From Sporosarcina highlanderae (lineage in GTDB: Bacteria; Bacillota; Bacilli; Bacillales_A; Planococcaceae): a stretch of 64,000 nt of DNA. Under the pieces are notes generated by a model that did no database searches, was not told where the DNA came from, and was given only the letters and a program-made list of their open reading frames with translations. Below, piece after piece: positions 1 through 7,666 of this stretch; within the stretch, counting starts at the first letter, position 1, and each line of letters begins with the position of its first letter. Location of the stretch: contig NZ_JAROCC010000008.1 of NCBI RefSeq assembly GCF_030433715.1, positions 62,001 to 126,000 on the forward strand, in the 5' to 3' direction. The translations under genes and the position numbers were made by a program.

Positions 1-6
1 ATTTTA

Positions 7-37
7 ACCGGGAGAAATTCTTTTCTCCCGGTTTTTT
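7..37 (+). terminator. Intrinsic terminator of a gene left of the window
   Basis: A perfect 9-bp stem (ACCGGGAGA / TCTCCCGGT) with a short loop is followed by a run of six T. It reads on the + strand, so it most likely ends a gene lying before the window. Confidence 0.85.
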
Positions 38-202
38 CATGATAATTCGACTGATTAATTACGTTAAAAAGTCGGTTTCTGTCAAAATTCATCCTTTTAA
101 ATCCCGCATGAATTTGATTTGAAGAGGGAATGGTATATAAAACGCCAGTTTCTCATTTCCCAAGAAATAATGTAGAAACATGTAATAGAAGGAGACCATA
201 CT

Positions 203-418
203 ATGCAAGAGTTTAAAATAACGTATTTCTATGATGAAGAACATTATATTAGACGTTTTATTCACACGGATTCCATGGAGAGTGCAGAAAAGCTTGTTCA
301 AAAAGAACGGGATCAATACATTTCATTCACTGATAGCCGTGGTATTTATCACGAGTTGCATACTGGAAAAGTCCGGGTGGTGCAGGTGGCGGAATATCAT
401 CGCGAAGATAAAAAATAG
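203..418 (+). CDS. Small hypothetical protein, 71 aa
   Basis: I do not recognise a named family. The protein is short, soluble and charged, with no signal peptide or membrane segment; it opens with an aromatic-rich stretch (KITYFYDEE) and looks like the small conserved cytosolic proteins common in Bacillales that start with a beta strand and carry a SAEKLVQ-type helix. The ATG is preceded by GAAGGAG at a spacing of 8 nt, and the frame ends inside a strong terminator, so expression of a short monocistronic mRNA is likely. The reverse-strand frame over the same bases has no ribosome binding site. Function unknown. Confidence 0.75.
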   Translation: MQEFKITYFYDEEHYIRRFIHTDSMESAEKLVQKERDQYISFTDSRGIYHELHTGKVRVVQVAEYHREDKK

Positions 419-455
419 AAGCCTTGAGTGCAAAATTCAAGGCTTCTTTTCTTTT
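417..455 (+). terminator. Intrinsic terminator between convergent genes
   Basis: An 11-bp stem (AGAAGCCTTGA / TCAAGGCTTCT) followed by TTTCTTTT starts at the stop codon of the small upstream gene. It abuts the 3' end of the reverse-strand regulator gene and may stop both transcripts. Confidence 0.85.
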
Positions 456-996
456 ATTCGCCCTTCACTTCCGAGGAAACACAAAGCAGTCTGACCTCTT
501 GATTAGTATAGTTGTACCAATAATGTGGCCGCGTTGAATCAAGCATGATTGATTCAGTTGGGTTTAATTCGTAAATATTATCTTCAAGACGGACTGTGAG
601 GATTCCCTCGATGACATAGAGAAATTCCTGGCCTTTATGTGTTATAAGATTCCCTTCTATTTGACCCGGTTTCAAGACTACATACAACGGGGCAAAATCA
701 CGGGGTGATACCATCGCCCCCAAATCCTTGTAGTAAATTTGATGGGCGTCCATTCGCTGTTCAAAAATGAAGGATTGGTCTTCACCTACCCTTTCTTCCT
801 CGAAAAGATAACTTGGATTTACACCGAAAGCAATTGATATTTTTTTCAAGGATTCCAAGGTTGCAGAAGATTTTCCCCGTTCCAATTGGGAAAGGAAACT
901 AATGGAGAAACCTGTTTTTTCCGCCAATATCTTTAGCGTCATGCCTCGCTCTAATCTGATTCTTTTAATCTTTTCTCCTAAGTGATTAAGTGCCAT
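454..996 (-). CDS. XRE-family transcriptional regulator with C-terminal cupin domain
   Basis: A 180-residue DNA-binding regulator: an HTH_3 domain at about residues 5-60 (LGEKIKRIRLERGMTLK and FSISFLSQLERGKS, the recognition-helix pattern) and a small cupin barrel at about 105-175 that probably senses a small ligand. Proteins of this layout usually regulate the adjacent transporter or catabolic gene. It is divergent from the MHS transporter, and the shared 160-bp region holds a strong promoter and two palindromes. The in-frame ATG at 1005 sits only 1 nt from AGGAG, while the ATG at 996 has a 10-nt spacing, so I prefer 996. Ligand unknown; an amine or amino acid is a guess from the neighbouring enzyme. 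Confidence 0.88.
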   Translation of the reverse strand: MALNHLGEKIKRIRLERGMTLKILAEKTGFSISFLSQLERGKSSATLESLKKISIAFGVNPSYLFEEERVGEDQSFIFEQRMDAHQIYYKDLGAMVSPRDFAPLYVVLKPGQIEGNLITHKGQEFLYVIEGILTVRLEDNIYELNPTESIMLDSTRPHYWYNYTNQEVRLLCVSSEVKGE

Positions 997-1022
997 TTTT
1001 CTCATTCTCCTAAAAATTACTG

Positions 1023-1051
1023 TTGACAGAATATTAGTGTATAACTATGAT
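1023..1051 (+). promoter_or_regulatory. Sigma-A promoter for the MHS transporter operon
   Basis: TTGACA at 1023-1028 and TATGAT at 1046-1051 are separated by exactly 17 bp, close to the ideal sigma-A promoter. Transcription would start near 1058, about 100 nt before the transporter start codon and just upstream of two palindromes. Confidence 0.8.
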
Positions 1052-1063
1052 AGTGTTATTAAG

Positions 1064-1082
1064 ATTGAAGTGGTACTTCAAT
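1064..1082. promoter_or_regulatory. Palindromic operator candidate, proximal copy
   Basis: The sequence attgaagtggtacttcaat has 8-bp arms around a 3-bp centre. It lies immediately after the predicted transcription start. A near-identical palindrome follows 56 bp further on, and the XRE-cupin gene is divergent, so this is a likely binding site for that regulator (inference). Confidence 0.7.
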
Positions 1083-1120
1083 TTAATTAAGTTAAGCGCT
1101 TTCATTCCTATTCTTATTGC

Positions 1121-1138
1121 TTGAAGTGCTACTTCAAT
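1121..1138. promoter_or_regulatory. Palindromic operator candidate, distal copy
   Basis: The sequence ttgaagtgctacttcaat differs from the first palindrome only at its centre. Its centre is 56 bp from the first, about five helical turns, which would allow two dimers to sit on one DNA face. It ends about 20 nt before the transporter start codon. Confidence 0.7.
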
Positions 1139-1159
1139 TATACCAAAGGGGATTAGATT

Positions 1160-2437
1160 ATGGAGAAAAAAAAGTTAAACAGAGTATTGATTGCCAGTCT
1201 CGTTGGTAGTTCCATAGAATGGTTTGACTACTTCCTATATGGGACGGTTGCAGCGCTTGTGTTCAACCAAGTGTTTTTTGTAAATGAAGACCCGACAATC
1301 GGCTTACTATTGGCTTATGCGTCATTTGCTCTTGCCTTTTTCATCCGACCGTTCGGCGGAATTATTTTCAGTCATATCGGTGACCGCATAGGAAGGAAGA
1401 AAACTCTTGTTTTAACACTAAGTCTAATGGGGATTGCGACATTTGGAATGGGGCTATTGCCAACATACCAAGCGATCGGTATTTGGGCCCCAATTCTTTT
1501 GATCACACTTCGACTCGTTCAAGGGTTAGGAATTGGTGGAGAATGGGGCGGCGCGCTCTTATTAGCAGTTGAATATGCGCCACCAGAAAAGCGTGGTTTC
1601 TTTGGATCCGTTCCGCAAATGGGGATTACAATCGGGATGATGCTTGGAACGTTGGCATTGTCAATCATGACGATGCTCCCTGAAGATTCATTTATGACAT
1701 GGGGATGGCGTGTACCATTCATCCTAAGTGCATTGCTTGTTGTTTTTGGATTATGGATTCGTAAAGGAATTGATGAGACGCCTTCATTCAAGGAAGTTAA
1801 AGAACGCGGAGAAATTCCTAAAGTTCCACTTGTCACAACTCTGAAGACACATTGGCGTGAAGTGCTTATTGCCATTGGAGCAAAAGTTGTTGAAACAGCT
1901 CCGTTTTATATTTTCAGTACATTCGTCGTCTCCTATGCAACCACTTATCTTGATTTTTCAAGGACCGCAACGTTGAATGCCGTCATGGTTGCTACAATTG
2001 TTACAACGATTTTAATACCAATCATGGGTAAGCTATCTGACAAAGTTGGCCGTAAACCACTTTACGTCTGGGGAACGGTCGCTATGATCCTGTTCGCATT
2101 CCCATACTTCTGGATGATTCAACAGGGATCCGTTGCCCTTCTTGTAATCGCTACCGTTATCGGATTAGGCATTATCTGGGCACCGATTACTGCAGTTCTT
2201 GGAACAATGTTCTCGGAAATCTTTTCTGCTGAGGTCCGTTACACGGGGATTTCACTTGGCTATCAGATTGGAGCAGCTGTAGCTGGAGGTACTGCGCCAC
2301 TTGTTGCCACTGCTTTACTAGCAAATTTCAACAATTCATATATTCCTGTCGCGCTTTACATTATTTTCACGGCGGTCGTTTCCCTCTTAGCCATCTGGGC
2401 TGTGAAAGACCGGAAGAATGAAGCGCTTGATCAATAA
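1160..2437 (+). CDS. MFS transporter, metabolite:H+ symporter (MHS) family
   Basis: A 425-residue, 12-helix inner-membrane symporter. The N-terminus (GSSIEWFDYFLYGT) and the first-half loop motif SHIGDRIGRKKTL are typical of the MHS branch that includes ProP, ShiA and KgtP; the second-half equivalent KLSDKVGRKPLY is also present. It is the first gene of a unit with the cyclodeaminase-family enzyme 30 nt downstream, so it probably imports the substrate of that enzyme or a related organic or amino acid. GGGGA lies 8 nt before the ATG. Transcription is probably from the promoter at 1023-1051 and controlled through the two palindromes. The substrate cannot be read from sequence. Confidence 0.9.
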   Translation: MEKKKLNRVLIASLVGSSIEWFDYFLYGTVAALVFNQVFFVNEDPTIGLLLAYASFALAFFIRPFGGIIFSHIGDRIGRKKTLVLTLSLMGIATFGMGLLPTYQAIGIWAPILLITLRLVQGLGIGGEWGGALLLAVEYAPPEKRGFFGSVPQMGITIGMMLGTLALSIMTMLPEDSFMTWGWRVPFILSALLVVFGLWIRKGIDETPSFKEVKERGEIPKVPLVTTLKTHWREVLIAIGAKVVETAPFYIFSTFVVSYATTYLDFSRTATLNAVMVATIVTTILIPIMGKLSDKVGRKPLYVWGTVAMILFAFPYFWMIQQGSVALLVIATVIGLGIIWAPITAVLGTMFSEIFSAEVRYTGISLGYQIGAAVAGGTAPLVATALLANFNNSYIPVALYIIFTAVVSLLAIWAVKDRKNEALDQ

Positions 2438-2467
2438 AGGTAAATAAATTCCAAGGAGGAGATTTCG

Positions 2468-3457
2468 ATTTTAATTATCAATGAAAAAGAAATTCAAACT
2501 ACTTATGGAATGAAAGAAGCCATGCGTGATGTTGAGCATATTTTACGAGCGAAGGTGGAAGAAAAAATCTTAAATCCACATCGGACGATCATTGGTTTTC
2601 CACAACGCAACGCAACGATACTCTATATGCCAAGCTCGGATTTAACAAATGAACTTTCTACTATAAAAACCGTTTCAATCTTTCCTGAAAATCCAGCAGT
2701 AGGCAAACCGACAACGCAAGGGGTCATCCTTGTAACCGATGCGAAAAACGGAGAACATCTTGCGTTAATGAATGCCTCCTATTTAACAAGGCTTCGGACG
2801 GGTGCATTAAGTGGACTTGCTACTGACCGCCTTGCAAGAGAAGACGCGAAAGTACTTACCGTTATCGGAACAGGCGGCATGGCATTCGAACAGGTCCTTG
2901 GTGTATTGGAGGTTCGCGGAATCGAAAAAATATTGCTCGTCAATCCAACAATCTCCAAAGCCGAACGATTCAAAGAGAGATTGTTAAGTTTCGGTATTGA
3001 TGAAAACATCCATATTGAGATTGTAGAGGACGTTTCTGTTGCAGTGCGTCAGGCGGATATTATTAGTTGCAGTACCCGCTCGAATACGCCTGTGTTTAAT
3101 GGAAATGACGTGAAGCCTGGTACACATGTCAACGGCGTCGGATCCTATCTACCACATATGAGGGAGATGGATCATACTTTCATCAAACGTTGCAGTAAGA
3201 TCGTTACTGATGATGAAATTGGTGTCAAAGAAGAAGCGGGCGAATTAATCTATGCCAATGAACAACCTGACTGGTCCTATGACGAGTTACACGGTGAGTT
3301 GATGGACCTTGTTGTAGGTAAAGCAAGCGGCAGAGAAGACAGTGAGGAAATCACCTTCTTCAAGTCCGTAGGTGCCTCTTATTTCGACTTAGCTGTCGCA
3401 CAGGGAGTCTATCGTAAGGCAATTGAATTGGGTATTGGTGTGGAAGTAGAAGTTTAA
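2468..3457 (+). CDS. Ornithine cyclodeaminase / mu-crystallin family protein
   Basis: An NAD(P)-dependent enzyme of the OCD/mu-crystallin family, 329 residues, near the usual length. Visible marks are the substrate loop RTGALSGLATDRLA at about residue 110, and a Rossmann fold opening with TVIGTGGMA at about residue 135, where many relatives have GxGxQA. Members deaminate ornithine, reduce imines or make diamino acids; which applies here is not clear. There is no ATG, GTG or TTG before residue 15 in frame. An ATT codon at 2468 follows AAGGAGG with an 8-nt spacing and restores the normal N-terminus (xLIINEKEIQ), so I place the start there. The first in-frame ATG, at 2510, would remove the first strand and has no ribosome binding site. 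Confidence 0.85.
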   Translation: MLIINEKEIQTTYGMKEAMRDVEHILRAKVEEKILNPHRTIIGFPQRNATILYMPSSDLTNELSTIKTVSIFPENPAVGKPTTQGVILVTDAKNGEHLALMNASYLTRLRTGALSGLATDRLAREDAKVLTVIGTGGMAFEQVLGVLEVRGIEKILLVNPTISKAERFKERLLSFGIDENIHIEIVEDVSVAVRQADIISCSTRSNTPVFNGNDVKPGTHVNGVGSYLPHMREMDHTFIKRCSKIVTDDEIGVKEEAGELIYANEQPDWSYDELHGELMDLVVGKASGREDSEEITFFKSVGASYFDLAVAQGVYRKAIELGIGVEVEV

Positions 3458-3468
3458 TTAATTTCCTG

Positions 3469-3499
3469 AACGGCAGGCATTTATGGTTTGCCGTTTTTA
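3469..3499 (+). terminator. Terminator of the MHS transporter operon
   Basis: A stem AACGGCA / TGCCGTT with an approximately 13-nt loop is followed by TTTTT, 12 nt after the cyclodeaminase-family stop codon. Confidence 0.8.
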
Positions 3500-3507
3500 T
3501 CATTATC

Positions 3508-3702
3508 TCACTTCCCCGCTTGTCCAATCAGTTTCCCTTCATTCTCCTCCAAAATTACAAGTTTAACATCACTTTTATGTTGCACATATTGCTTTTCAAA
3601 TGATGCAAGTAGTTCCACTGCTGGTTTAACTGCTGCGAAAATCGCAAAACTGAATGCAACAACGGAAATTGCCAATACAATCGCTACTATCTTCTTAGCC
3701 AT
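3508..3702 (-). CDS. Small membrane protein, 64 aa, unknown function
   Basis: A short protein with one hydrophobic segment at residues 4-25 (VAIVLAISVVAFSFAIFAAV) and a polar tail containing a short Lys/Glu-rich strand. It may be a single-pass membrane protein with an outward tail, or secreted if the segment is cleaved. The preferred ATG at 3702 follows AAGGAGG at 7 nt; the ATG 6 nt further upstream is too close to it. Convergent with the operon to its left. No family recognised. Confidence 0.65.
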   Translation of the reverse strand: MAKKIVAIVLAISVVAFSFAIFAAVKPAVELLASFEKQYVQHKSDVKLVILEENEGKLIGQAGK

Positions 3703-3792
3703 ATACATTCCTCCTTGGAAGGCAATCTTTTCATTTACTATACGATGTTTATTCCTTTTAGAAAATTGAATTTTTTTGATAAAATATGCCAA

Positions 3793-4194
3793 TCACCAAT
3801 GAAAATCGTCAGCAAGTTAGGTGAACTCCCCTGCATCGACAGTTTATGCTGTCGGATGCTGATAAAGAATAGGGAAACTTTTATTTTTCGCAAGAGTAAT
3901 AATACAAGTAGGGCTTTCCAGCAAAGTCGGTGAGTGAATGTACGTTAAAAGCGTCAAAAATCAGCAAGAAAATCGCACTTGAAAATGCTGTATAAATCAG
4001 ATGAAAGCGTTTACTTAGTCCTACCTATTGTTTCACAATATTTACGGATAAACTTTTTAATTAACTTTCAGTCAAAAAATGCACGTTATAGCGTAATGAT
4101 AGTAATTCCCTATATAATTAATGAAATTTTACTACAGTTGGGAAAATTACCGTGATATAATACACTTGACTTATGTAAAAAGGAGGATTCGTTT
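3793..4194. other. Gene-free stretch with possible RNA structure
   Basis: About 400 bp without a convincing gene. Between about 3803 and 3860 nested inverted repeats are visible: outer TCAGC / GCTGA, and inner GCATCGACAG / CTGTCGGATGC around a short loop. This could be a structured leader, a small RNA or the relic of a repeat. The rest is A/T-rich and precedes the ComK-like gene. I match it to no known riboswitch class. Confidence 0.3.
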
Positions 4195-4647
4195 ATGTAC
4201 TGTAAAAGTGTGACTCTTGACGAAGATGCGCTTGCACTGAGATGGGCAAACTCGAATAGTTCCGTTTCGGAGATTATCACAACAGAAGGCATTTTTCTTT
4301 CCGAGCAAACCCCTCTGGAGCTTCTTGGTCATTCACAGAAAAGGAATTCCCCATTACTGGGAGGATTTTATCCAGCTAACAATGTGACGGCAAACAGAGC
4401 ATTTATCCAAACAGCAGCCTCAAATACTCGTGAGTGTGTTTGGATTCTAAGTGATTCATTCACTTCACAAGCCTTAGAGAAAAATAGAACCAAAGTACTT
4501 TTCAAAAATGGAATATCAATAACGGTTTCCGCTTCCAAGGAATTCATGGACCGCAAACGAATGCGTATACATAGATTCACTCAATCAACTAATAATTTAA
4601 ATTACATACTTCCCGGAATAAAGGAATTTAATCAGAAGTATTTTTAA
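4195..4647 (+). CDS. comK: ComK-family competence transcription factor (probable)
   Basis: Likely a member of the ComK family, the DNA-binding master activator of competence genes in Bacillus. The middle of the 150-residue protein follows ComK closely in pattern: a PLELLGHS-like strand, GGFYPANN (ComK has a G-S-YAGR turn), a Cys-Val-Trp-Ile segment near residue 80 (CGWI in ComK), and KVLFKNGISITV followed by S..F..R..R (ComK: EVTFSNGKTMELPIS..SF..Q..R). It is about 40 residues shorter than B. subtilis ComK, mostly at the N- and C-termini, so promoter choice or ClpC/MecA control could differ. AAGGAGG precedes the ATG. Monocistronic, with its own terminator. Assigned from remembered family patterns, not from a search. 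Confidence 0.6.
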   Translation: MYCKSVTLDEDALALRWANSNSSVSEIITTEGIFLSEQTPLELLGHSQKRNSPLLGGFYPANNVTANRAFIQTAASNTRECVWILSDSFTSQALEKNRTKVLFKNGISITVSASKEFMDRKRMRIHRFTQSTNNLNYILPGIKEFNQKYF

Positions 4648-4677
4648 TCATCATTAGCAAAACAGCCAAAATGGACG

Positions 4678-4708
4678 ACACGCTAGTAACTAATAGCGTG
4701 TTTTTTAT
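4678..4708 (+). terminator. Terminator of the ComK-like gene
   Basis: A stem ACACGCTA / TAGCGTGT is followed by TTTTTATTAT, 30 nt after the stop codon. Confidence 0.85.
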
Positions 4709-4769
4709 TATGCTGAGTTTTATCATGATGGTATGCTTATGTCGTAGTTGATAGGGAGGTATGACGCTA

Positions 4770-5870
4770 ATGGCCACAAAGTTAGAATTAGACAAGGTTT
4801 ATAAAATTTATGGGGATGGTTCAATCGCCGTTTCCAATTTCAACTTGCAAGTGTTAGATAAAGAATTCATAGTTTTAGTTGGTCCGTCAGGGTGCGGAAA
4901 GTCAACTACTTTACGTATGATTGCTGGCCTCGAGGAAATTTCTGAAGGCGAATTGCGCATTAAGGGGAAAGTGATGAATAACGTTCCCCCAAAAGATCGT
5001 GATATCGCCATGGTGTTCCAAAACTATGCACTTTACCAACATAAAAGCGTCTACGAAAATATGGCTTTCGGATTGAAACTTAGAAAGTTGCCGAAAGATG
5101 AAATAAAAAAACTAGTGAATAACGCAGCAACTATTCTTGGGCTTGAGGACCACCTTAACAAAAAGCCAAAAGATTTATCTGGAGGGCAACAGCAGCGGGT
5201 AGCCCTTGGAAGAGCAATTGTCCGGGACGCTGAACTATTTTTGATGGATGAGCCTTTATCTAACTTAGATGCAAAATTGCGGGTGCAAATGCGTGCTGAA
5301 ATCACTAAGTTGCACCAGCGCCTAAATACTACGACGGTCTACGTTACGCATGACCAAACGGAAGCGATGACGATGGCGACCCGGTTGGTTGTCATGAAGG
5401 ACGGTTTCATCCAACAAATCGGCAGCCCGAAGGAAGTATACGAGAATCCCGACAATGTGTTTGTTGGTGGATTTATAGGTTTTCCTGCGATGAACTTCTT
5501 TGAAGGTACGCTTAAAAATGGTCACTTTGTTGTCGGCAACGCATCACTTAAAATTCCTCAAAATAAGTTAAGCATGCTTACAAAACGGAATTTGGATGGA
5601 AAAGACGTCATCCTTGGAGTCCGACCTGAGCATATTCACCTAAAGTCTGACATGCCATCTCATGATTCGGAATCGGTTGTTGAGGTAACGGTAGATGCAT
5701 CGGAGTTAACGGGTCCGGAGTTGATGGTTTATACATCAATTGGTGAGCAAACGTTCATTGCAAGGTTGCATGCGGAGGCGACAGTACTGCCGAACCAAGT
5801 GGTGAAGTTGTACGTTGATATGAAGAAAGCTCATTTCTTTGAAAAGGAAACTGAGAATAGGATTAAGTGA
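4770..5870 (+). CDS. msmX: Sugar ABC transporter ATP-binding protein, MsmX/UgpC type
   Basis: A 366-residue ATPase of the CUT1 sugar-importer family. Walker A GPSGCGKST lies at about residues 40-48, the signature LSGGQQQR at about 138, Walker B LFLMDEP at about 158, the H-loop VTHDQ at about 190, and a C-terminal TOBE/regulatory domain after about 235. No permease or binding protein is adjacent. That fits MsmX, which in B. subtilis is an orphan ATPase shared by several carbohydrate importers; that sharing is inferred here. The Q-loop region reads YALYQHKSVYEN, where most relatives have YPHMTV. The ATG at 4770 has a 10-nt spacing from AGGGAGG; the one at 4761 is 1 nt away and is rejected. Confidence 0.88.
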   Translation: MATKLELDKVYKIYGDGSIAVSNFNLQVLDKEFIVLVGPSGCGKSTTLRMIAGLEEISEGELRIKGKVMNNVPPKDRDIAMVFQNYALYQHKSVYENMAFGLKLRKLPKDEIKKLVNNAATILGLEDHLNKKPKDLSGGQQQRVALGRAIVRDAELFLMDEPLSNLDAKLRVQMRAEITKLHQRLNTTTVYVTHDQTEAMTMATRLVVMKDGFIQQIGSPKEVYENPDNVFVGGFIGFPAMNFFEGTLKNGHFVVGNASLKIPQNKLSMLTKRNLDGKDVILGVRPEHIHLKSDMPSHDSESVVEVTVDASELTGPELMVYTSIGEQTFIARLHAEATVLPNQVVKLYVDMKKAHFFEKETENRIK

Positions 5871-5940
5871 AAGTGAAAGTGGTACCTAATCTATGGTAAA
5901 ATAAAGGATAAATTAAGTAATAAAAAAGAGGAGCCACCGA

Positions 5941-6123
5941 ATGACGAATAAAATACGAATCTTATTACTCCTGTTAGTCATCGGCAGTACATCACTAGTC
6001 CTATCACTCACCCTCCCCCTTCCTGATGGACTTAAGTGGACCTTCTTAGTCATCGCGGTTTTATTCAATATCACAAGCGCGATTGGGCTGATGGTTATCG
6101 GAGTTAAAAAGACAAGGGAATAA
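5941..6123 (+). CDS. Small two-helix membrane protein, 60 aa
   Basis: Two hydrophobic segments (residues 5-25 and 32-54) with a short polar C-terminus (KKTRE) suggest a small integral membrane protein. AAGAGGAG precedes the ATG by 9 nt. It lies 70 nt after the MsmX-like gene and ends in a strong terminator, so it may be expressed alone or by read-through. No family recognised and no function proposed. Confidence 0.65.
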   Translation: MTNKIRILLLLLVIGSTSLVLSLTLPLPDGLKWTFLVIAVLFNITSAIGLMVIGVKKTRE

Positions 6124-6168
6124 AAAGCTGTTTTGAGGTCGAATGGTTGACTTCGAAACAGCTTTTTC
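6122..6168 (+). terminator. Long-stem terminator
   Basis: AAAAAGCTGTTT with an imperfect GA-GGTC extension pairs with GACTTCGAAACAGCTTTTT. It overlaps the stop codon of the 60-residue membrane protein. Its A/T-flanked stem could stop transcription from either side. Confidence 0.75.
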
Positions 6169-6255
6169 GCGCTTAATCATAATTTTGCCCACCCTTCCTA
6201 CCACTCAAACCATATAGATAATGAATAGAAAGATTAGAGTGCGGGGGGGATTATT

Positions 6256-6798
6256 TTGTTTTTGATCACTATTATTGCTATCGGCATAGCTGCAAATATA
6301 GACAATTTGGGAATTAGCATGGCATACGGATTGCGTTCCAACCGGATTCCTTTCGTTTATAACTTGATAATCTCAATAATTTCAATGGGTGCTGCATATC
6401 TTTCAATAATAGCCGGGAATATCCTATCAAACTATATGGCGCTGTCATTCTCCAACCTTATTGGAGGCATACTTTTAGTTGCGTTAGGATTATGGGTTAG
6501 TCTCAAATCCCCCGACTGTAGCGAAGACGCTAAAAAATTTGCAACTATCAATTGGAAAGAATCGATCATCCTTGGATTCATTTTAGCGCTCAACTGTATC
6601 TCAATCGGGTTCAGTGCAGGGATAACAGGTGCCCCTCCTTTATCCACAGCTATTTCAGTCGGTTTCTTCTCATTCATATCCATTTCTATCGGTATTCGGC
6701 TTGGCCATAAAATCGGCAAAACCTTTTTCGGAAAACACGCCGAACGCATCGGCGGACTTCTTTTGATCCTAATCGGGATTTATGAGATTTTCTTGTGA
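6256..6798 (+). CDS. ytaF: MntP/YtaF family membrane protein
   Basis: A 180-residue, six-helix membrane protein. The opening NIDNLGISMAYGLRSNRIPF, and the second-half repeat around LALNCISIGFSAGI, match the YtaF branch of the MntP (DUF204) family; an Asp in helix 1 (NIDN) is typical of the family, whereas the second repeat has Asn-Cys where the pseudo-symmetry would predict an acidic residue. MntP proteins export Mn(II); YtaF is annotated as a sporulation membrane protein of unknown role. The start is TTG with GGGGGGGA 5 nt upstream. It converges with the next gene with only 9 nt between them and no visible terminator. Confidence 0.8.
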   Translation: MFLITIIAIGIAANIDNLGISMAYGLRSNRIPFVYNLIISIISMGAAYLSIIAGNILSNYMALSFSNLIGGILLVALGLWVSLKSPDCSEDAKKFATINWKESIILGFILALNCISIGFSAGITGAPPLSTAISVGFFSFISISIGIRLGHKIGKTFFGKHAERIGGLLLILIGIYEIFL

Positions 6799-6807
6799 AC
6801 CGCTATT

Positions 6808-7146
6808 TTATTGTACTTGCGGGGCAATCATATCCGTCAATCCATTCATACGTAACATTAAATCCATAGCAGACATTTCGGGTAATGCTTTAAGAAAGCC
6901 ATACGCATCTTCCAAGCCTTTAAAAGAAAACGCTTCAATCTCCTGCACTGGACTAAACGCCCGTCCATCGTCAATAAATAGATAAAGGCGAATGACGGAA
7001 AATTCATCCGGATCATATGCGTCCTCATCCATATTCTCCCCCATAATAACAATTGCGACATGGTCCCTTGCAGGGCTAATGACTTGTGTCAAATACATCA
7101 TTCCATCGAACAAATCGTTTGGAAGTTCAATCTTTTTTTGCTCCAT
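6808..7146 (-). CDS. Hypothetical cytosolic protein, 112 aa
   Basis: Acidic, soluble and mixed alpha/beta, with no signal peptide, membrane segment or motif I recognise. A Met-rich C-terminal helix (MSAMDLMLRMNGL) is visible. GGGGGAG lies 5 nt before the ATG. It overlaps no real gene and is tail-to-tail with the YtaF-like gene. The coding quality is good (no long competing frame with a ribosome site), so it is likely a real gene of unknown function. Confidence 0.7.
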   Translation of the reverse strand: MEQKKIELPNDLFDGMMYLTQVISPARDHVAIVIMGENMDEDAYDPDEFSVIRLYLFIDDGRAFSPVQEIEAFSFKGLEDAYGFLKALPEMSAMDLMLRMNGLTDMIAPQVQ

Positions 7147-7226
7147 CTTTTCTCCCCCTCAGTACATTATTTCGCGTTTGAAGGGGAAAATCCTCTTTAT
7201 AAGTTATTATTTCCTATGAAAACATA

Positions 7227-7269
7227 AAAGGTGAAACGGGATGCTTTTGCAAATTCCCGTTTCACCTTT
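7227..7269 (-). terminator. Terminator of the 52-aa gene
   Basis: A 15-bp perfect stem (AAAGGTGAAACGGGA / TCCCGTTTCACCTTT) lies 7 nt after the stop of the small reverse-strand gene. On that strand it is followed by TTTTATGTTTT. Confidence 0.85.
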
Positions 7270-7275
7270 CATTCA

Positions 7276-7434
7276 TTACATATCCAATGTGTCAGATAAC
7301 TCGTGGTAGTCAACTGTTTTCAGAAATCCTTTAGATTGCATGTTCTTCACAAATTGTAGCAGTTCCATTTTCATTTCCATGAGTTCGATGTCTAGGAATT
7401 CTGCTGTATTCTCGTTTTCTATGGGCATTAACAT
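7276..7434 (-). CDS. Small acidic helical protein, 52 aa
   Basis: A short frame running from ATG at 7434 to TAA at 7276-7278. The product is acidic with many Met and Leu (EFLDIELMEMKMELLQFVKN), probably one long amphipathic helix plus a short tail. AAGGAG lies 11 nt before the ATG, and a perfect 15-bp terminator follows immediately, which together support a real small gene. An in-frame ATG 6 nt downstream is an alternative start. No family recognised. Confidence 0.6.
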   Translation of the reverse strand: MLMPIENENTAEFLDIELMEMKMELLQFVKNMQSKGFLKTVDYHELSDTLDM

Positions 7435-7666
7435 AACCCTTCACACTCCTTTTTTATCGTCTCAAATTTTTGAATCGTATATTAGACCTATTCACATAAG
7501 CAACAAACAAATTTCCACAATTGCTGTAAGTAAAAAGTCCTCGTTAGCATACCCTTAATTCTTCCTGTATTAAACATATCATGATTGGAATGCAGATTGA
7601 AGTTTTTCCTGTTGGGACATTCTTTTTAGAAAAGCCTATTTTTTTGCCGATTTCAATAAATATTTC

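Noticed and set aside
3715-3933. A 72-residue + frame
   Set aside because: It starts in the antisense of the 64-residue membrane protein leader, has no ribosome site, and runs through inverted repeats; more likely non-coding.
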